Assembly: GCA_018292915.2 (NCBI GenBank) | Contig: JACVVK020000292.1 | Coordinates: 207,501-271,500, forward strand | DNA: 64,000 bases | Direction of reading: 5' to 3' | Origin: Batillaria attramentaria | Taxonomy: Eukaryota > Mollusca > Gastropoda > Batillariidae | In this document: piece after piece, positions 36,840 to 49,861 of the stretch | Position numbering within the stretch: position 1 is the stretch's first letter | Layout of the letters: every line of letters begins with the position of its first letter | Notes under the pieces: generated by a model | Database searches by the model: none | Seen by the model: the letters and a program-made list of their open reading frames with translations, nothing else | Told to the model about the DNA's origin: nothing | Translations under genes and position numbers: made by a program

Positions 36840-37375
36840 GGGGGGGGGGGGGGGGGGGCTTGAGCATCTTGACCATGTTTTTTGCTCAGCGAAACAGACA
36901 GAATAATTTTTGACGAGTAAAACCATATAATTATTCAAAGAGAGAGGGAGAGGGAGATTTCTTTTGACAACTCACGGAATCGTATCGCACAGAGAGAGAG
37001 AGAGATAGAGAGAGAGGGGGGTGGGGGGGGGGAGATGTAATTGTCTTGGGGAGACATTCGAAGAGAGAGAAAGTTTTGAGTCATAATACCAGATACAAAG
37101 TTCACAACACAGTTCCCGGCTATTTTATACTGAGTGAGACAGATTGAGAGAATTTCGTTCACTACTAAAGACGTATAATCATGCAGCGAGTGAGAGAGAG
37201 GGCGGGGGGGGGGGGGGGGTTGTATCGGCAAGACTTTGGAAGAGAAAGTTTCGTGAGCTATATATTACCAGATACATAGTTTACGATACTGTTCGTGACT
37301 GTGTTTTACTGAGTGAAACAGATTGAGAGATTTTTTTTTTTTAACCATGCGAGACGTACATGTATAATCATTCAC

Positions 37376-37409
<34 letters not shown>

Positions 37410-37969
37410 CTTTGACAACTAACGGAATTGCATCAGGGAGAGTTGGTCGTCAATTATGACACATAGTAGACGGTGGTTTGAGACTTGCTCGATGGACTCC
37501 GATCCAACTGACAACCGCAGAGGAGATAGTTTGCGTTGTTGATTTTGGCACGTTGTCATTAGCATGCTTTAGGGGTTTTTTTTGTTTTTTTTTTAGGTAT
37601 TGATTGCCATGTGGTTGACTTTTACACCACTGGGAGACTTCAATGAGGCTATGCTGCAATACTTCGTTTACTTTGGACTCATCCATATCCGACGCATGGC
37701 GCGTGGAGTCGTCAGCAAACATATCACAGCTTACATTAGAGTTTGAGATGGAGAGGGGCATATCACTGATGAATAAACAAAAGAAAACTGGGCCAAGGAT
37801 AGAGCCTCTGGGGCATACCGAGCTTACAACACCTTCCTCAGAAAACGCACCATTGTGGTAGACTTTCTGCCTTCTACCTTGAAGATATGAACAAAATAAG
37901 GAGATTGTCTTAGGATCAGGGATGTACATGTATATAGATAATTTCTCCAACAAAATGCTGTGGTTTACC

Positions 37970-38008
<39 letters not shown>

Positions 38009-38960
38009 CCTTTGACAACTACTGGAATAGTATCACACAGAGAGACGGGGGGGGGGGGGGGGGGCATTTGAAAACTAGCGGAAATGTATCTGGGAGACTT
38101 TGAGAGAGCAAGTTTCCTGAGTTATATTATCAGATACATTGTTCATGACAAAAATTCGCTACTGTGTTTTACTCAATGTGACAGACAGAACGAATTTCTT
38201 TTACAATTGAAGCCAGTTAATTAGTTAGTCAGGGTTTTATTCTGCACAAGCTTTGCGTGGCTTTATGCCCGTAAAACTCACTCTGCACAAGCTGGAAACA
38301 CTCGACTAAAGCCATATAGTTATCCAGAGAGAGAGAGAGAGAGAGAGTTTCTTTGGCAACTAACGGAATTGTATCAAAGAGAGAGAGAGAGAGAGGGGGG
38401 GTTTGACAACTAACGGAATTGCATCAGGGAGACTTTGAGAGAGAATGTTTCGTGAGTGATACTACCAGAAAGTGAGAGAGAGAATGGAGGGGGATTTCAC
38501 AACCAACGGAATTGTATCAGGGAGACTTTCAGAGAGAAAGTTTCCTGAGTTGTATTATCAGATGCTTAGTTCATGACAAAATTCGCAACTGTGTTACTCT
38601 ATGAAACAGACAGAATTTCTTTGACGAGTAAAGCCATATAATTATTCAGAGAGAGGGGGAGAGGGATATTTTCTTTGACAACTAATGGATTTATATCAGA
38701 GAGAGAGAGAGAGAGAGAGTTGACAACTAACGAAATTGCATCAGGGAGACTTTGAGAGACGTGAGAACATTTCGTGAGTTATACTACCAGAGAGGGAACT
38801 AACGGAATTGTATCAGGGAGACTTTCAGAGAGAAAGTTTCCCGAGTTATACTCTCAGATGCATAGTTCATGACAAAAATTAGCTACTGTGTTTTACTGAG
38901 TGTGACAGACAGAGAATGTCTTTGACAACTATGGCCACATAGTTTTTCACAGAAAGAGAG
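36840..38960 (+). repeat. AG-rich tandem repeat array, interrupted by a LINE
   Basis: A unit of roughly 130-250 bp containing TTTACTGAGTG, TTCTTTGACAACTAACGGAA, GTATCAGGGAGACTTT and (AG)n recurs about eight times. A stray related unit lies at 34340-34430. G runs at 36839-36858 and 37204-37219. Confidence 0.7.
37450..37980 (-). mobile_element. LINE reverse transcriptase fragment
   Basis: The minus strand encodes LVNHSILLEKLSIY, PRGSILGPVFFCLFISDMP (RT motif 4 region) and DMFADDSTRHASD, with FADD in place of YADD at the catalytic site, then a degraded end. It splits an AG-rich tandem repeat. Confidence 0.75.
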
Positions 38961-40266
38961 AGAGAGACAAATCAATTTATTCAGTAGGCTTTCGGCCCAA
39001 GACTGAAAATTTGGGGGTAGGGGGGGGGGGGGTAGGATGAGCACGCACGCTCCATATATTCAGGTTTCGTAACTAATGATATGTATCATATGTATATATC
39101 CTCCATACTTAGCATATTTAACTTACTATGGCTTGTACCTTACTCCTGTGTTCCATAGCTTTATAGACAAACAAGGATAGGTTGCGGGTTAAGAGTTGGC
39201 TACTGTCTGCCATGATCACAGAGAATCTAAATTGTGACGGTTTTTTGTAAAATTTTGAGGGGATGTACTGTTCACGTAATTCCTTATATTCTGGACATAT
39301 AAACAAAAAGAGAGAGAGAGAGAGCTGGGGTATGGTGCGGGTGTGTTGGGCTAGGCGAGACGAGGAGGGAGGGGGGGAGGGGCGGAGGAAGTGGTGAGGT
39401 TGGTGACGGGGAGAGATTTCTTTCAAAAAAGATAGAAAATTACCTGTCTACAATGTCCTGCTACACTAAAGACCCCCTCCCCCCCCCCCCCCGACAAACA
39501 CTAATTTACTTGGGGGGGGGGGGGGGGTTAACGTCTTTTTCAACCACATAGGGTGATATTAAAGACGGGGCAACGATGAAAAAGCCAGCACAAATATTTG
39601 GCCCCAGCCGGGATCGAACTCACGACCCGAGCATTAGAAGTCCAACGCTCTACCATTCGACCACCCCGGCTCCCCCTAATTTACGTAGATTTAATCATTT
39701 AACAAACAATAATCAATAAAAAACGGAAGAGCTAATTATGGAAGTAGTGATTAAAACAATGAGCAGGCAATTAGCAATGGAGTGAGAGAGGGAGAGAGAG
39801 AGAGTCTAGCTACGGAGAAAGAGAGTAAGGCGGCATTGACAAGCTAACAAAAGATAGTTTGAGGGTGAGGCGAGTCTTTGTGTGTGTTTGGGAAGGGGGG
39901 GGGGGGGGTCTACTGACAAGAGAAACAGAGAGAGAGAGAGAGAGATTTCTATTGATGGAGCGTAGTGGTGGTGTTCACTCGGCCGTGAGAAAGTTTCACA
40001 TAACTGTCACCAGGGCAATAAAGTAACGGCCAAAACTGGCGGCCACACAAGTGAAGTTGGGTGGGTGTTTGGGGGTTTAACGTCCTTTTCCACTACATAG
40101 CAAGTGAGGTTGACTTGTTGAGCGCAGACCAGTACACTCAGCACCAGTAGACCGTGTCCCCTCACATCACAACTCGCACCTTATCGTTATCCTACACGCA
40201 TGGCAATTGACACTTACCTGTGAAATCTACTGGCGATTGTAAACTACTTAAACTGTGGGGGTTGAC
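38961..40266. other. No gene; G runs, (AG)n, SINE S3
   Basis: Aside from SINE S3, holds low-complexity AG tracts, G runs (39020, 39512, 39896) and a SINE S3 end fragment at 40063-40102. Confidence 0.5.
39513..39677 (-). mobile_element. SINE S3
   Basis: Complement of head at the right end (CATTCGACCACCCCGGCTCC) and body through GGTTAACGTCTTTTTCAACC at the left, next to a G run. Confidence 0.7.
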
Positions 40267-40760
40267 CGGCCCCCGTAGTGTAGTGGTTAGCACTTCGGGC
40301 TATGGATCGGGAGACCCGGGTTCGAGTCCCAGCCGAGGCAAGCGCGATTTTTCCTACCTAGGTCGGCTCCTACCCAGAGTGGGTGTGCTATGGACCCATT
40401 GGGGAGGCTGTTGCCACACAGCCGAGCTTCACCCACTTCACGGGTGCGACTTTGGGGGTGCTTCCCTTGGTATGACACGTCTTATGATGTGGATGATTAC
40501 AAGGCCGGCACCACAGGTGCCGTAGTTCCCGGGACTGGTTAATGCCGGGTTATTTATCACAGGAAGCGTGGAATGCGGCCCTGTCCCGCAGTCCTAAAAC
40601 CACACGGACCTCCATAGCATCATCTTACCATCATCGTCATCTCCATCATCATGCATAATAAAAATTGCCCCAACTTCCGAGCCCTCTGTAACACCACTGG
40701 AGCCGGCAAAGAGTTGTTGCAGCAAAAAAAAAAAAAAAAACAACAACAACAAAAAACAAC
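40267..40760 (+). mobile_element. SINE S2, full copy
   Basis: Head GGCCCCCGTAGTGTAGTGGT, box B GGGTTCGAGTCCCAGCCGAG, a body including CTACCTAGGTCGGCTCCTAC, and a terminal A run (40724-40740) followed by (CAA)n. Unlike S1 and S3 it is polyadenylated. Confidence 0.8.
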
Positions 40761-41306
40761 TGCGGGGGTTAATGTGGGTGGTTGGGGGGGGGGGGGGGGT
40801 CCGTATCCCACTCTCTCATCCTTCAGGCCGCTTAATACAGTTTTTGAAACTGACTTTCTTCAGTGCGATCACTGAAAAAGCTGAGTTGGGTTGGGTTTTT
40901 TTGTGGGTTTTTTGGTTGTTGTTGTTGTTGACGTTTTTTTTTTTAGTTTTTTTTTTTTAGGGAGTGTAATGCAGATACCTTCTAACTCGGCCACGAGACA
41001 GTCTCACGGTGCTGGCCCCAGAGCAATAGACTAAAGGTCCACTCTGACGGCAGCACAAAGCAAAGTTGATTTGATGAGTGCAGATCAAGCAGTGCCAATT
41101 GACAACTCGCTCTCCTGCGTGCGTGGCTCAGTACTCAAGTTGCCAGCTGGCACTTACCCGTGAAATCTCTAGGCGACGCCAAACTAATTTAACGCGGGGA
41201 TGTCGTTTTGGTTATTCCAACGCTTCACGTGCACCGTTTAGTGAACCCTTCCCTTGAAGCTGCAGTGGCAAACAATAGCACTGTTTGCACTGTCCCTCAT
41301 TCTGTA

Positions 41307-42913
41307 CAGTCGGGCCCGGTTATAAGGAGCTCGGTTATAAGGTACCTCGGTTATAAGGAGCAAAAAAAAAATCCCCGATTTACTTTGTTCTTTGTTATGA
41401 CTTGCGAAAACTCGGTTATAAGGAGCTCGGTTATACGATACCTCGCTTATAAGGAGTGAAAAATTTTGCCCCAAATCGACCCTGAGCCCGGTTATAAGGA
41501 GTGCCGACTGCACCAGCTTGAAACCGAAAGTAGGTTGAGTTATTTCATACGCCTTTGCTTTCGCGAAACTCACTTCCGTTCGTCTCCAAGATGTCGGAAC
41601 GGAAGAAAAGGACGTCTTTGTCCCTCAGTGAAAAGCTTGAAATAATCCGAAAGATTCAAGCCAACCCTCTAAAAAGGAAAGTAGCTATTGCAGAAGAGGT
41701 GGGGGTTCCCTTCACTACACTATGTAACATATGGCGAGATCGCCAAAGATACTTGAACCAGGTTTCCCAAGGTTCGGAAGATCTTTCTCGAAAAAAGTCG
41801 AGATCTGCCACATTAGACAGTGTCGATCAGCATCTACTAAAATGGTTTACAGATGCAAGGTAAGGCTTCTTCTTCTTCTTCTCTGTGTGTGTTTGTGTGT
41901 GGGTGACAGACTTAGAGAGAGAGAGAGAGGGGGGGGGGGCTAAAGACATAGATCTAGAGGACAGGGGGCCTGAAAGAGAGAGGGAGAGAGAGAGGGGGGC
42001 GGGGGGCGGGAGGGAGGAACGGAAAGACAGGGGGACTGAGAGAGAGAGAGAGAGAAAGTGGAGGGGGGGGGGGGGGTCGGTTTTGGTCGCCCTTTGTGTA
42101 TGTGTGTGCATGGGTTAATCTGTGAAGTATTGAGAAAAAAAAAAACACAAAAAAAACAGAAGAAAAAAAAACAGAAAAAAAGAAACACTGAAAGCTGCAT
42201 GCAAGATGAATAAAATTTTGATTTCAAGATAAAATGAAGACCTTTCACCCCCTCCCATCCCTCGGTCATCAGGCTTTGTTATGTACATGTACGGCTTTTA
42301 GGCATCTTTTCTCAAGAAATAATGCATGTATTCAAACTGTTTATGAGATAAGTGGCTGCACAGCCGCGGGCATTTCGCTAAGGCCTTCAAAATACAGTAC
42401 ACGCCAAATATAAGAAAACATGGATATTGCCAACGAATCTCCCACCCCCACCCTCCGGCCAAACCCTTCTTAATTATGTTTTACAAAAAAAACTCGGATA
42501 CAAGAAACTCGCTTTTAAGAAAACTCGGTATTAGGAAAGCAAATTTCTTAGTCCACTTGATACAAAACCTGAAAAAAAAACCCTGAAAGTACATTTCGAA
42601 GAAAATTTCAATCATTCTAAGAAACCAAAAGTGCATTACCTGGGAAAGGCACATTATTTTGCATTATACTGTTTCAACGATTAACAATAATTCTGTACTC
42701 AATGCTACCATTTGTTTTACTTTCAGGATTCAGGTTTTGTTGTTCTAAACGGGGTTGTTTAGCATCCTTTTTGCTTCTTTTTGTTTGGTTACTACACTCG
42801 CTTTCAGTTTAACAAAGTGTGCGTTTTATGTTTTTGTTTTGTTTTGTTTTGAATTAAAAAAAAAAAAATGAATATAGCTGTTTGAGTAATTTTCATCAGA
42901 TTGTTGTTTCATT

Positions 42914-42948
<35 letters not shown>

Positions 42949-43102
42949 TTGCTGATTCTGACACCGAAAAACGGCAAAAGTCCGGTTATAAGGTAGTTGG
43001 GCTTGGGTACTCCTTATATCCAAGAACTCTGTTATAAGGAACCTCGGTTATAAGGAGTAAAATTTTCGGTCCCCGAGCACTCCTTATAACCGAGTTCTAC
43101 TG
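41307..43102 (+). mobile_element. Decayed Tigger/pogo-type DNA transposon (1.8 kb)
   Basis: Left end CAGTCGGGCCCGGTTATAAG and right end complement CAGTAGAACTCGGTTATAAG, with TA on both sides (41305-41306, 43103-43104). The GGTTATAAGGAG motif is repeated several times inside both ends. Only the first transposase exon is recognisable; the catalytic DDE region is missing. The interior holds (GA)n and G-rich tracts. Confidence 0.8.
41591..41863 (+). pseudogene. Transposase N-terminal exon, CENP-B/Tigger-type DNA-binding domain
   Basis: Starts MSERKKRTSLSLSEKLEII and continues through a helix-turn-helix pattern (KVAIAEEVGVPFTTL) like the CENP-B N-terminal domain found in Tigger/pogo transposases. 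It lies within matched inverted ends. The frame runs into GTAAGG just after ACAGATGCAAG, a good donor site, so the original gene was probably spliced. The second HTH and catalytic domain are not found before the right end, so it is not a functional host gene. Confidence 0.75.
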
Positions 43103-43104
43103 TA

Positions 43105-45189
43105 CTTAATATTGACTAGATGCTGTACAGCAGCATCCGTACCGCGTATTTTTGTGTTCCCTTTTCCAGTTTAAGGCCAGTGGACGAGCATTTCCGACAA
43201 AACCCCCTTTTTAAACTGAAGTTCTTTACTGTGATCCCCGAAAGACAGAAATGGGAAGGACCCGGGGGGGGGGGGGGGGGGTAGGCTCGGCCAACACAAA
43301 TATACAAATACAATGGTTGAAAAGAGGAGACAGTGTCCTTTCTTTTTATGTATAAATTATAGAAGTCTTTGCAGAAACAGCAGCACAGGCCGAGGTTAGA
43401 AATCCCCCCCCCCCCCCAAAAAAAAAAAAAAACCGCGTGTTTTTCCGCGAAGTGACAGTGAAAGCGTCATGCTACCTATACCTAGGCCCTAGGGGGAATT
43501 GACGGCTGCTTTTTCGCGGAAAAATTGCCTTTACTGAGGTAAAGCTCGGTGTTGATTTGCATCTTGGATCAAAATACTCGGCTTGATGGGAAATAACAGC
43601 TAAACTATAAAACATGTCAAATCTTTACTGGCTTTCTAGCAAAAGGCAAGTGCCCGTTTTAAATCATTATTGTACTCAGCCGGTCATTTGGTCTCCTCCG
43701 TCACTATGCGTTGGAGCCGCTAAAACAGGCCAGATCGATCTCCGGTATGGCTACCTGTCCTGGCCGCCAAGAAGGAATACCCGCTTAATCGTTGTCTCTG
43801 TTGTCAAGCAGTCGCCGCAATCGTCACGGCAGCCCTGAAGTGGGTGCGCGCTCTGTCTCAGGGGAACTGAAGCTCCGCCCACTTCCTTTTGATCTCATCG
43901 TCTGAGAGCCGCCATGTCCCCTCGCCTCTTACAGCACGGGTGTGGCGCGGGAGTTGATGCTCCGCCCCTCTGTAGCGGCGCCTTTGATCTGCGAAACAGC
44001 CCCTTTTGTCCTCTTGTTCCTAACGTTTGAAGGCAGACCCGTGACGCGGGAGTAGCCAGAGCGTGGACGAGCTTACTCGGCAATCTATTTAAACTTGGGG
44101 AAATGCCTTCGATGCGCATGCTCGAAACGTGGATTTTGTTTCTGTTGGATAACTTCAGTCCTTGCCATACGCCATGTGCGCCGGGTCATTCGGAAGAAAG
44201 AATGTCTTCAAAAACATTGGTTACTGGCAAGAACTGTTTCTACCAGAAAATACAGATATTGATACTTCCTTAACAGTGTCTAGCGCAGCCCAGCGATTAT
44301 TATTATTATTTATTATTTTTAGCCGAGTGGTTCCCACCCGCTCGGCCACTATTTTGGTCTCTGGCCCCACTACCCCCTCTGTTCTCTGGCCAGCGCTATG
44401 CCACGAGCCGCCGCGTGCCCAGTCAGGCACGCGCGCAGTGTGTAGATCCACGGTGGCACATGTGCCAATTAGCTGTGTTTGTTTGTGTCCTTTTAGTGCT
44501 AAATATCTCCACAGTCGTTCAACCTAGCACTACCCTGTAAACTGTAGTAGTTTCAGGAGAGTTTTTACTTTCTAATCATGTTTTGTTTTTAGCGCTGTTT
44601 CATAGTTTTACGGGTGCATTTTGCCATTTTCAATTCAGTGCGTGGTCCCTGGCTTTACGCTCTTCAATCGGTGATAGGAAAATCTCTGTGATGTTCCAAA
44701 CGTATGCCATTTTGAAGTATTGTTCAGGCCTTTTAGCTGCCGTTTGTTTGAAAGTTCTAGCTGCTATAGTACGCCCGCTATCATCAGTTTTCCATGTGCT
44801 GACAAACACAGATTCTCCCCTCTAGCCGTGAATCTACTCTCCTCCAGCTACGCACCCTAGGGTTGCTTTGATGGTTTGCACGTGATCTCCCTATAAGTAC
44901 CCCAGCCCCACGCCGCGGGGCACAGTCCCAATTCAGCCCTGCGAATGTTCGATTCTGCTCTGTCCATCTACGATCTTTGCCATCTAGCCTTCACTGCAAC
45001 CACGCTGCACCAGAATACCAACATAGTACACCGCTCCTTATAGTGGTATTAAAAACTGTTTTGTATAAAACCATGCGTTGACTCCCTCACTACCACATTT
45101 GTGCGCCTGCAAACCCCACTCCACACCATCACGTTTTTATTTTTTTTTTTTGTGAGTACACAATCTCTCTCTCTCTCTCTCTCTCTCTC
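43105..45189. other. No gene supported
   Basis: Includes a G run (43265) and C/A runs (43406-43431). 44880-45060 has TATAAGTACCCC and a TATTAAAAAC end that could be LTR-like, but no paired end is found. Confidence 0.4.
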
Positions 45190-45676
45190 CAGGGATGTCG
45201 TTTGGGGACGGATCTCGGCTAAAAGCCGAATTTTTTTTATTTTAAAAAAGCCGATAATCTGTCTGTCATGTCGGCTGGCCGAGCCGAAGTTTTCACGAGT
45301 GAATCGGCTCGATTATGTCCGTTTCTGTGAGATTCCTGTGCTGGCTGGACTAATTTCCAAGGGACAGTCACACTCAAAGTCCCACTTTTTCTTGGATTTG
45401 TGCTGAATGTTTGGTAGACAGCATTCTAAAGTTCAAGGAAATGAAGTTTGTTCAATTTTGTTATTTTACTCCAAAGACTTGTTTTATTGCGGAATATATA
45501 TCTACAGAACATCTTTAATTCATGGAGGTGGAGGGAGAACGTAACAGTAGGGAATCTAGTCGAAAAACTTGTGAAACTGCTTCGGCAGAGAGAGCCGAAA
45601 CTTTCTGTAAAAAGCCGAAACTTTCATGGCTGTTTTGGCTAAATCGCCCAACAAAAAAAACTCCTGGCAACACCAC
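45190..45676. mobile_element. Possible hAT-type non-autonomous element
   Basis: Begins CAGGGATGTCG and ends with the complement of GTGGTGTTGCCAGGAG. Both sides are CTCTCTCT, which could be an 8-bp target duplication or simply the microsatellite it sits in. The ends resemble hAT termini only loosely. Confidence 0.35.
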
Positions 45677-46020
45677 TCTCTCTCTCTCTCTCTCTCTCTT
45701 CTGTTGTGTAAATTTATCAGATTTTAGGAGTAATTTTGTCTGCTTACTGATACTTCCTTAACTGTGTCTAGTGTAGACCATAGGAAATTTTAATCTTTTT
45801 TATTTATTTTTTATTTCTTGCTTTTGGGGGATCTTTATTTCTTTTTATTTTGTTTTATCTTTTTATATGTATACATGTATTTATCTTTTTGTCAACCTAC
45901 ACAGACACCCCCCCCCCCCCCCCGCTCTCTCTCTAGTATTGATTAATGAGATTTTAGGATTAATTTAGTCTGCCATTGCAATACCGTTACACTGTGTTTG
46001 TTTCACCCTGAGCGTTACTA

Positions 46021-46445
46021 CAGCCTTCACAAAAAGTTAAGGACCACTTGCAAATATCATTCAACTTTTGTCGTGGTGGCATGCTGGTGTAGTGCTGAAC
46101 ATCGCTGAAACAGCAGCTTATGTAGGCAAACAAATGAGCACAGTTCATAACCAGGGATGCATTCTTTGACCTGCATCTCATTTTTTCCGTGCAGAAAGCC
46201 CCAGGTATCACTCATTGAACACTGAAACTCCGTCTAGTTTTGCCGGAATTGCAGATTTTCAAACGCGCCAAGCATGCTGTGTGACGCGCACGTGCCATCC
46301 ACACAGTGGTCGCCATGTTCACTAATTACCCCTTAACCTTGCTACCGAATTTTACGGGAAAAATCTTATTCGTTTATTTTTTTTTCTGATTTATTGAAAC
46401 TGTCACCCATTATGTTGACTGGTCCTTAACTTTTTGTGAAGACTG
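46021..46445. mobile_element. Tc1/mariner-like MITE (425 bp)
   Basis: Ends CAGCCTTCACAAAAAGTTAA and complement CAGTCTTCACAAAAAGTTAA, extending about 26 bp with one mismatch. TA at 46019-46020 and 46446-46447 is the expected Tc1/mariner target duplication. No transposase coding inside. Confidence 0.8.
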
Positions 46446-48192
46446 TATAAGCTAAAGCTTATTTGTGCTCATTAAGTGTTAAATATATAAATTTTCGTCC
46501 TGCAATAATTTTTTTTTCACTGATAAAAAATGTGCGTGTACACGTTAACAAAAAAAGGATAAGCAGCTGACGGCACAGCTTGTACCTGACGCATTATTAT
46601 TATTATTATTATGAAATGCGCATTGTAAACATGCGAATGAATAAAAAGAAGTCGGAAAATGGTGAAGGATGGATGAAAGAAACCAACAAAAACAAAAATA
46701 AAAAAGGAAGAGAAGAATGGAAGGAAAAATCCTTCTTAAACGATTTAGGTATCATGGCGTACGAGCAGCTGCGACCGTTGAACAGCACGGACTAAACAAA
46801 TATATCTGAAACACCTTGGTGTCATGGTGTTTGGTAACTTAGGGGCCGGGGGGGGGGGGGAGGGCGGGGGGGGGGGGCAGGTGGGGCTGAGATGGTAACT
46901 GACCAAGGAAGCAAACATTGTACACAAAACCTCACCTCGCATATGAGTTTTCTCCACTTTCTTGTTGTGTATCGCACTGTTTGTTTAATTACCCTTAAGT
47001 CGTTACTTTGATAGTTACGAATCTTTAACTTATTTACTTCAGTTAACTGTGTGGTGCGTGACAAATTTTAGGCTTCTTGTTTAACAACAAAAAAGTAAGG
47101 AGGTCTTTTCACTCTTTGTGGATTAATACTTCCGAGAATACTTCACCACCTGCGCCGCTCGCAGTCATGTATCGCAGTGGTGTGAAACGTCCAATACCCC
47201 GCAGCAGACACCCCGAAGACGGGACACGCTCGCGGCGCCAGGGTGGCTTGGAGCTTCCAATACCCCGGGTTGGTTACGCGTAGCAGACACCAGGGACATG
47301 TGAAGAAGTGTAAACGGCACGCGCCAGCGGGCATATATCACGTTGACCTTATTAGTTTTTAGCAAGCGGGCCCAGTGTATACACGTCACAACCCAGAAAT
47401 GGATACTGGGTGCTCTCTCTCTCTCTCTCTCTGTTAATTAAAACAATGTACCCGGTTTAGGTCGATTATCAGCTAATCAGGAAAAGCGGTAACAAAGGTA
47501 AAGACTCCCTGACCCATTCCTATCGGCACCAGTCTCGAAAGGTGTGAAGACTTGCATTGGCCCTGAATAGCTGCGACACGCCATGGATCAATATAATAGC
47601 TAATCAGCAAACACCCGCATCTCACCCCTACAGGCGTTAGTAGGACACGTGCCTATGTTTCACATGATGTCCTTACTAAACTTTTTGTTTTCTCATTTCA
47701 ACACGACTACCGGCCTACCGCAGACGCATATTCTGTCTAATCATTTCAGCTGAGCTCTTCTTCGAACGTCCTCACACCATTTGGACCGACCGGACTCGGC
47801 GTTCAGCAACGGGGAGCAGTTTTGTTCCGCAAAACACCGTGCGATACTCTCGTGCAATCAAGATCGTATCAGCAAACCCGTTGGCGCGCGTGGGGGGGGG
47901 GGGGGGGATAAAATCAGCAAAAACAGCACGTGTACATTCGTCAGTTTTTTTGGAAACTTGAATGGGGCATGGGCTGTACAGTGTACATAAACGAAGGACT
48001 CGGCATAAAGTGAATGTTGATGTAAGAGTCGTGACGTGTTGCGAGAAGTATCGTCCTTTTCAGAGTAGAATTTTCTTTTGAACCATGGCGGCTCCTAAGC
48101 CTTCTTTTTGTGGTCTCGGAAGCAGTACTCAAAGCGGCTATGTGACCTTCTCGTGTGCAAAAGGCACTAATTGGACTTATTATCGTCTGCTT
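46446..48192. other. No gene supported
   Basis: Short open frames without domains, G-rich runs at 46847-46875 and 47890-47907, (CT)n at 47412-47432. Confidence 0.4.
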
Positions 48193-48352
48193 TCGGGGTG
48201 GCCGAATGGTAGAGCGTTGGACTTCTAATGCTCGGGTCGTGAATTCGTATCCCGGCTGGGACCAAATATTTGTGCTGGATTTTTCATCGTTGCTCCGTCT
48301 TTGATATAACCAGTATGTGGTGGAAAAGGACGTTAAACCCCCAACCCCCCAC
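48193..48352 (+). mobile_element. SINE S3
   Basis: GGGGTGGCCGAATGGTAGAG head, GACTTCTAATGCTCGGGTCG, body and end GACGTTAAACCCCCAACCCC. Confidence 0.7.
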
Positions 48353-48451
48353 ACCTCACCCACTCGTCTGCTTCAGATACCACTTGTGGAGTGTGGATTT
48401 TACGGCACACAGATAAAATTATATGTGTGGCCGCTCATTGCTGGGGTCTTA

Positions 48452-48482
<31 letters not shown>

Positions 48483-48544
48483 TGCTTTGGTCCTGGCCCT
48501 GGAAAATAAGGTTTAAAGAAACAGGTACTGGGTTCCGTGAAAGA

Positions 48545-48815
48545 ATAATAATAATAATAATAATAATGAGTATTGTATAGGCGCTTTACCCAATTTCGTG
48601 AATTGGCTCAAAGCACCGTGAACTGAACCCACCACGCACGCTCACGTGAATCACACGCATTCTCTCACACATTGGACGTAAACACATTACAATCACGTTG
48701 TGCGAAGGGACAGTCAGCTATTTAAATTTCGGAATTTAGAATTGCATTTATTTTTCAAATTTGGTTGGCTGAACCTATCCAAATTTGGTGGGCTGAACAT
48801 TTTCAAATGGCTGAT
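48545..48815 (-). mobile_element. SINE S1, truncated, inside a tandem repeat
   Basis: (AAT)n tail and S1 body without the tRNA head. The flanks 48495-48543 and 48811 onward belong to one tandem-repeat unit, so the SINE interrupted that unit. Confidence 0.7.
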
Positions 48816-49740
48816 CAGTGCGGTATCAAACGCGAAAAATTTATTTGGTGGCTTTCAGCCGGCATGAAACGGCCATAGTAGTGTAGGGGAACCCATGCTG
48901 AATGTCATGGTATAGGACACAAGATGGTGCCAGTCGTCAGAAGTATGTAGGAAGAGGTTAGAAGTTGGTAGTCGGCAAATACATAAGACTGACTGCCGGG
49001 TGCACAACGGCGGGGATAATTATGGGTAGGATCGGGGGGGGGGGGGGGGGGGGTATTTTAGGATAACTGGTCGTAGAGCCGTTTAGTCATCTAGTGATGC
49101 ACAACGAGAATTGACTGCTGAATCTAATGGCATATAACATCAGTATAGTGTAGCCGTCGGAGTAGTGGAAAATAAGGTTTAAAGGAACAGATACTGGATT
49201 CAGTGTAATAGCTGATCAATGCGGTAGCAAACGGGAGAATTTGTCTGATGGCTTTCAGCCGGTATGAAACGGTAATAGTAGTGTAGAGAAATGCAAGCTA
49301 AATGTAATGATGTGGTGTCAGCCGTCAGAGGTACTTAGATAGAGGTTAGAAGTTGGGAGTCGGCAAATACACAGACTGACTGCCGCGGGGATATTGATGA
49401 AGTCGGGATAAAAAGTATATCAGAGGAAAACGTGCCGTTCAGCCGCTTAGAGAATCTAATGGTATATAACATCAGTATAGTGTAGCCGTCGGAGTAGTGG
49501 AAAATAAGGTTTAACGGCACAGATACTGTATTCGGTGAAATGGCTTCACTGCGGTAGCAAACGGGAGAATTTGCCTGATGACTTTCAGTCGGCATGAAAC
49601 GGTCATAGTGGTGTAGGGGAATCCATTCTGAATGTCATGATGTAAGACACAAGGTGGCATCTGGCGTCAGAGGTACGTAGAAAGAGGTTACAAGTTGGAG
49701 TCGCCAGATACATAGATTGACTGCCGGGTGCACGGCGCGG
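48811..49740 (+). repeat. Tandem repeat, about 200-400 bp units, three copies
   Basis: GGCTTTCAGCCGGCATGAAA, GTAGTGTAGGGGAA, AGAGGTTAGAAGTTGG and GTGGAAAATAAGGTTTAA recur at 48835, 49250 and 49580. The edge of another unit is at 48495-48543, across a SINE. Confidence 0.65.
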
Positions 49741-49861
49741 CGGCGGAGAGAAAGATGGGTAGGATCGGTACTTTATTTCGAAAATTACGCTATTCTACAA
49801 AATATGTTCTATTCCCTTTTCTTGCATTTGAACCAGTTTTGGCCGTTACTTCAGTTATTAC

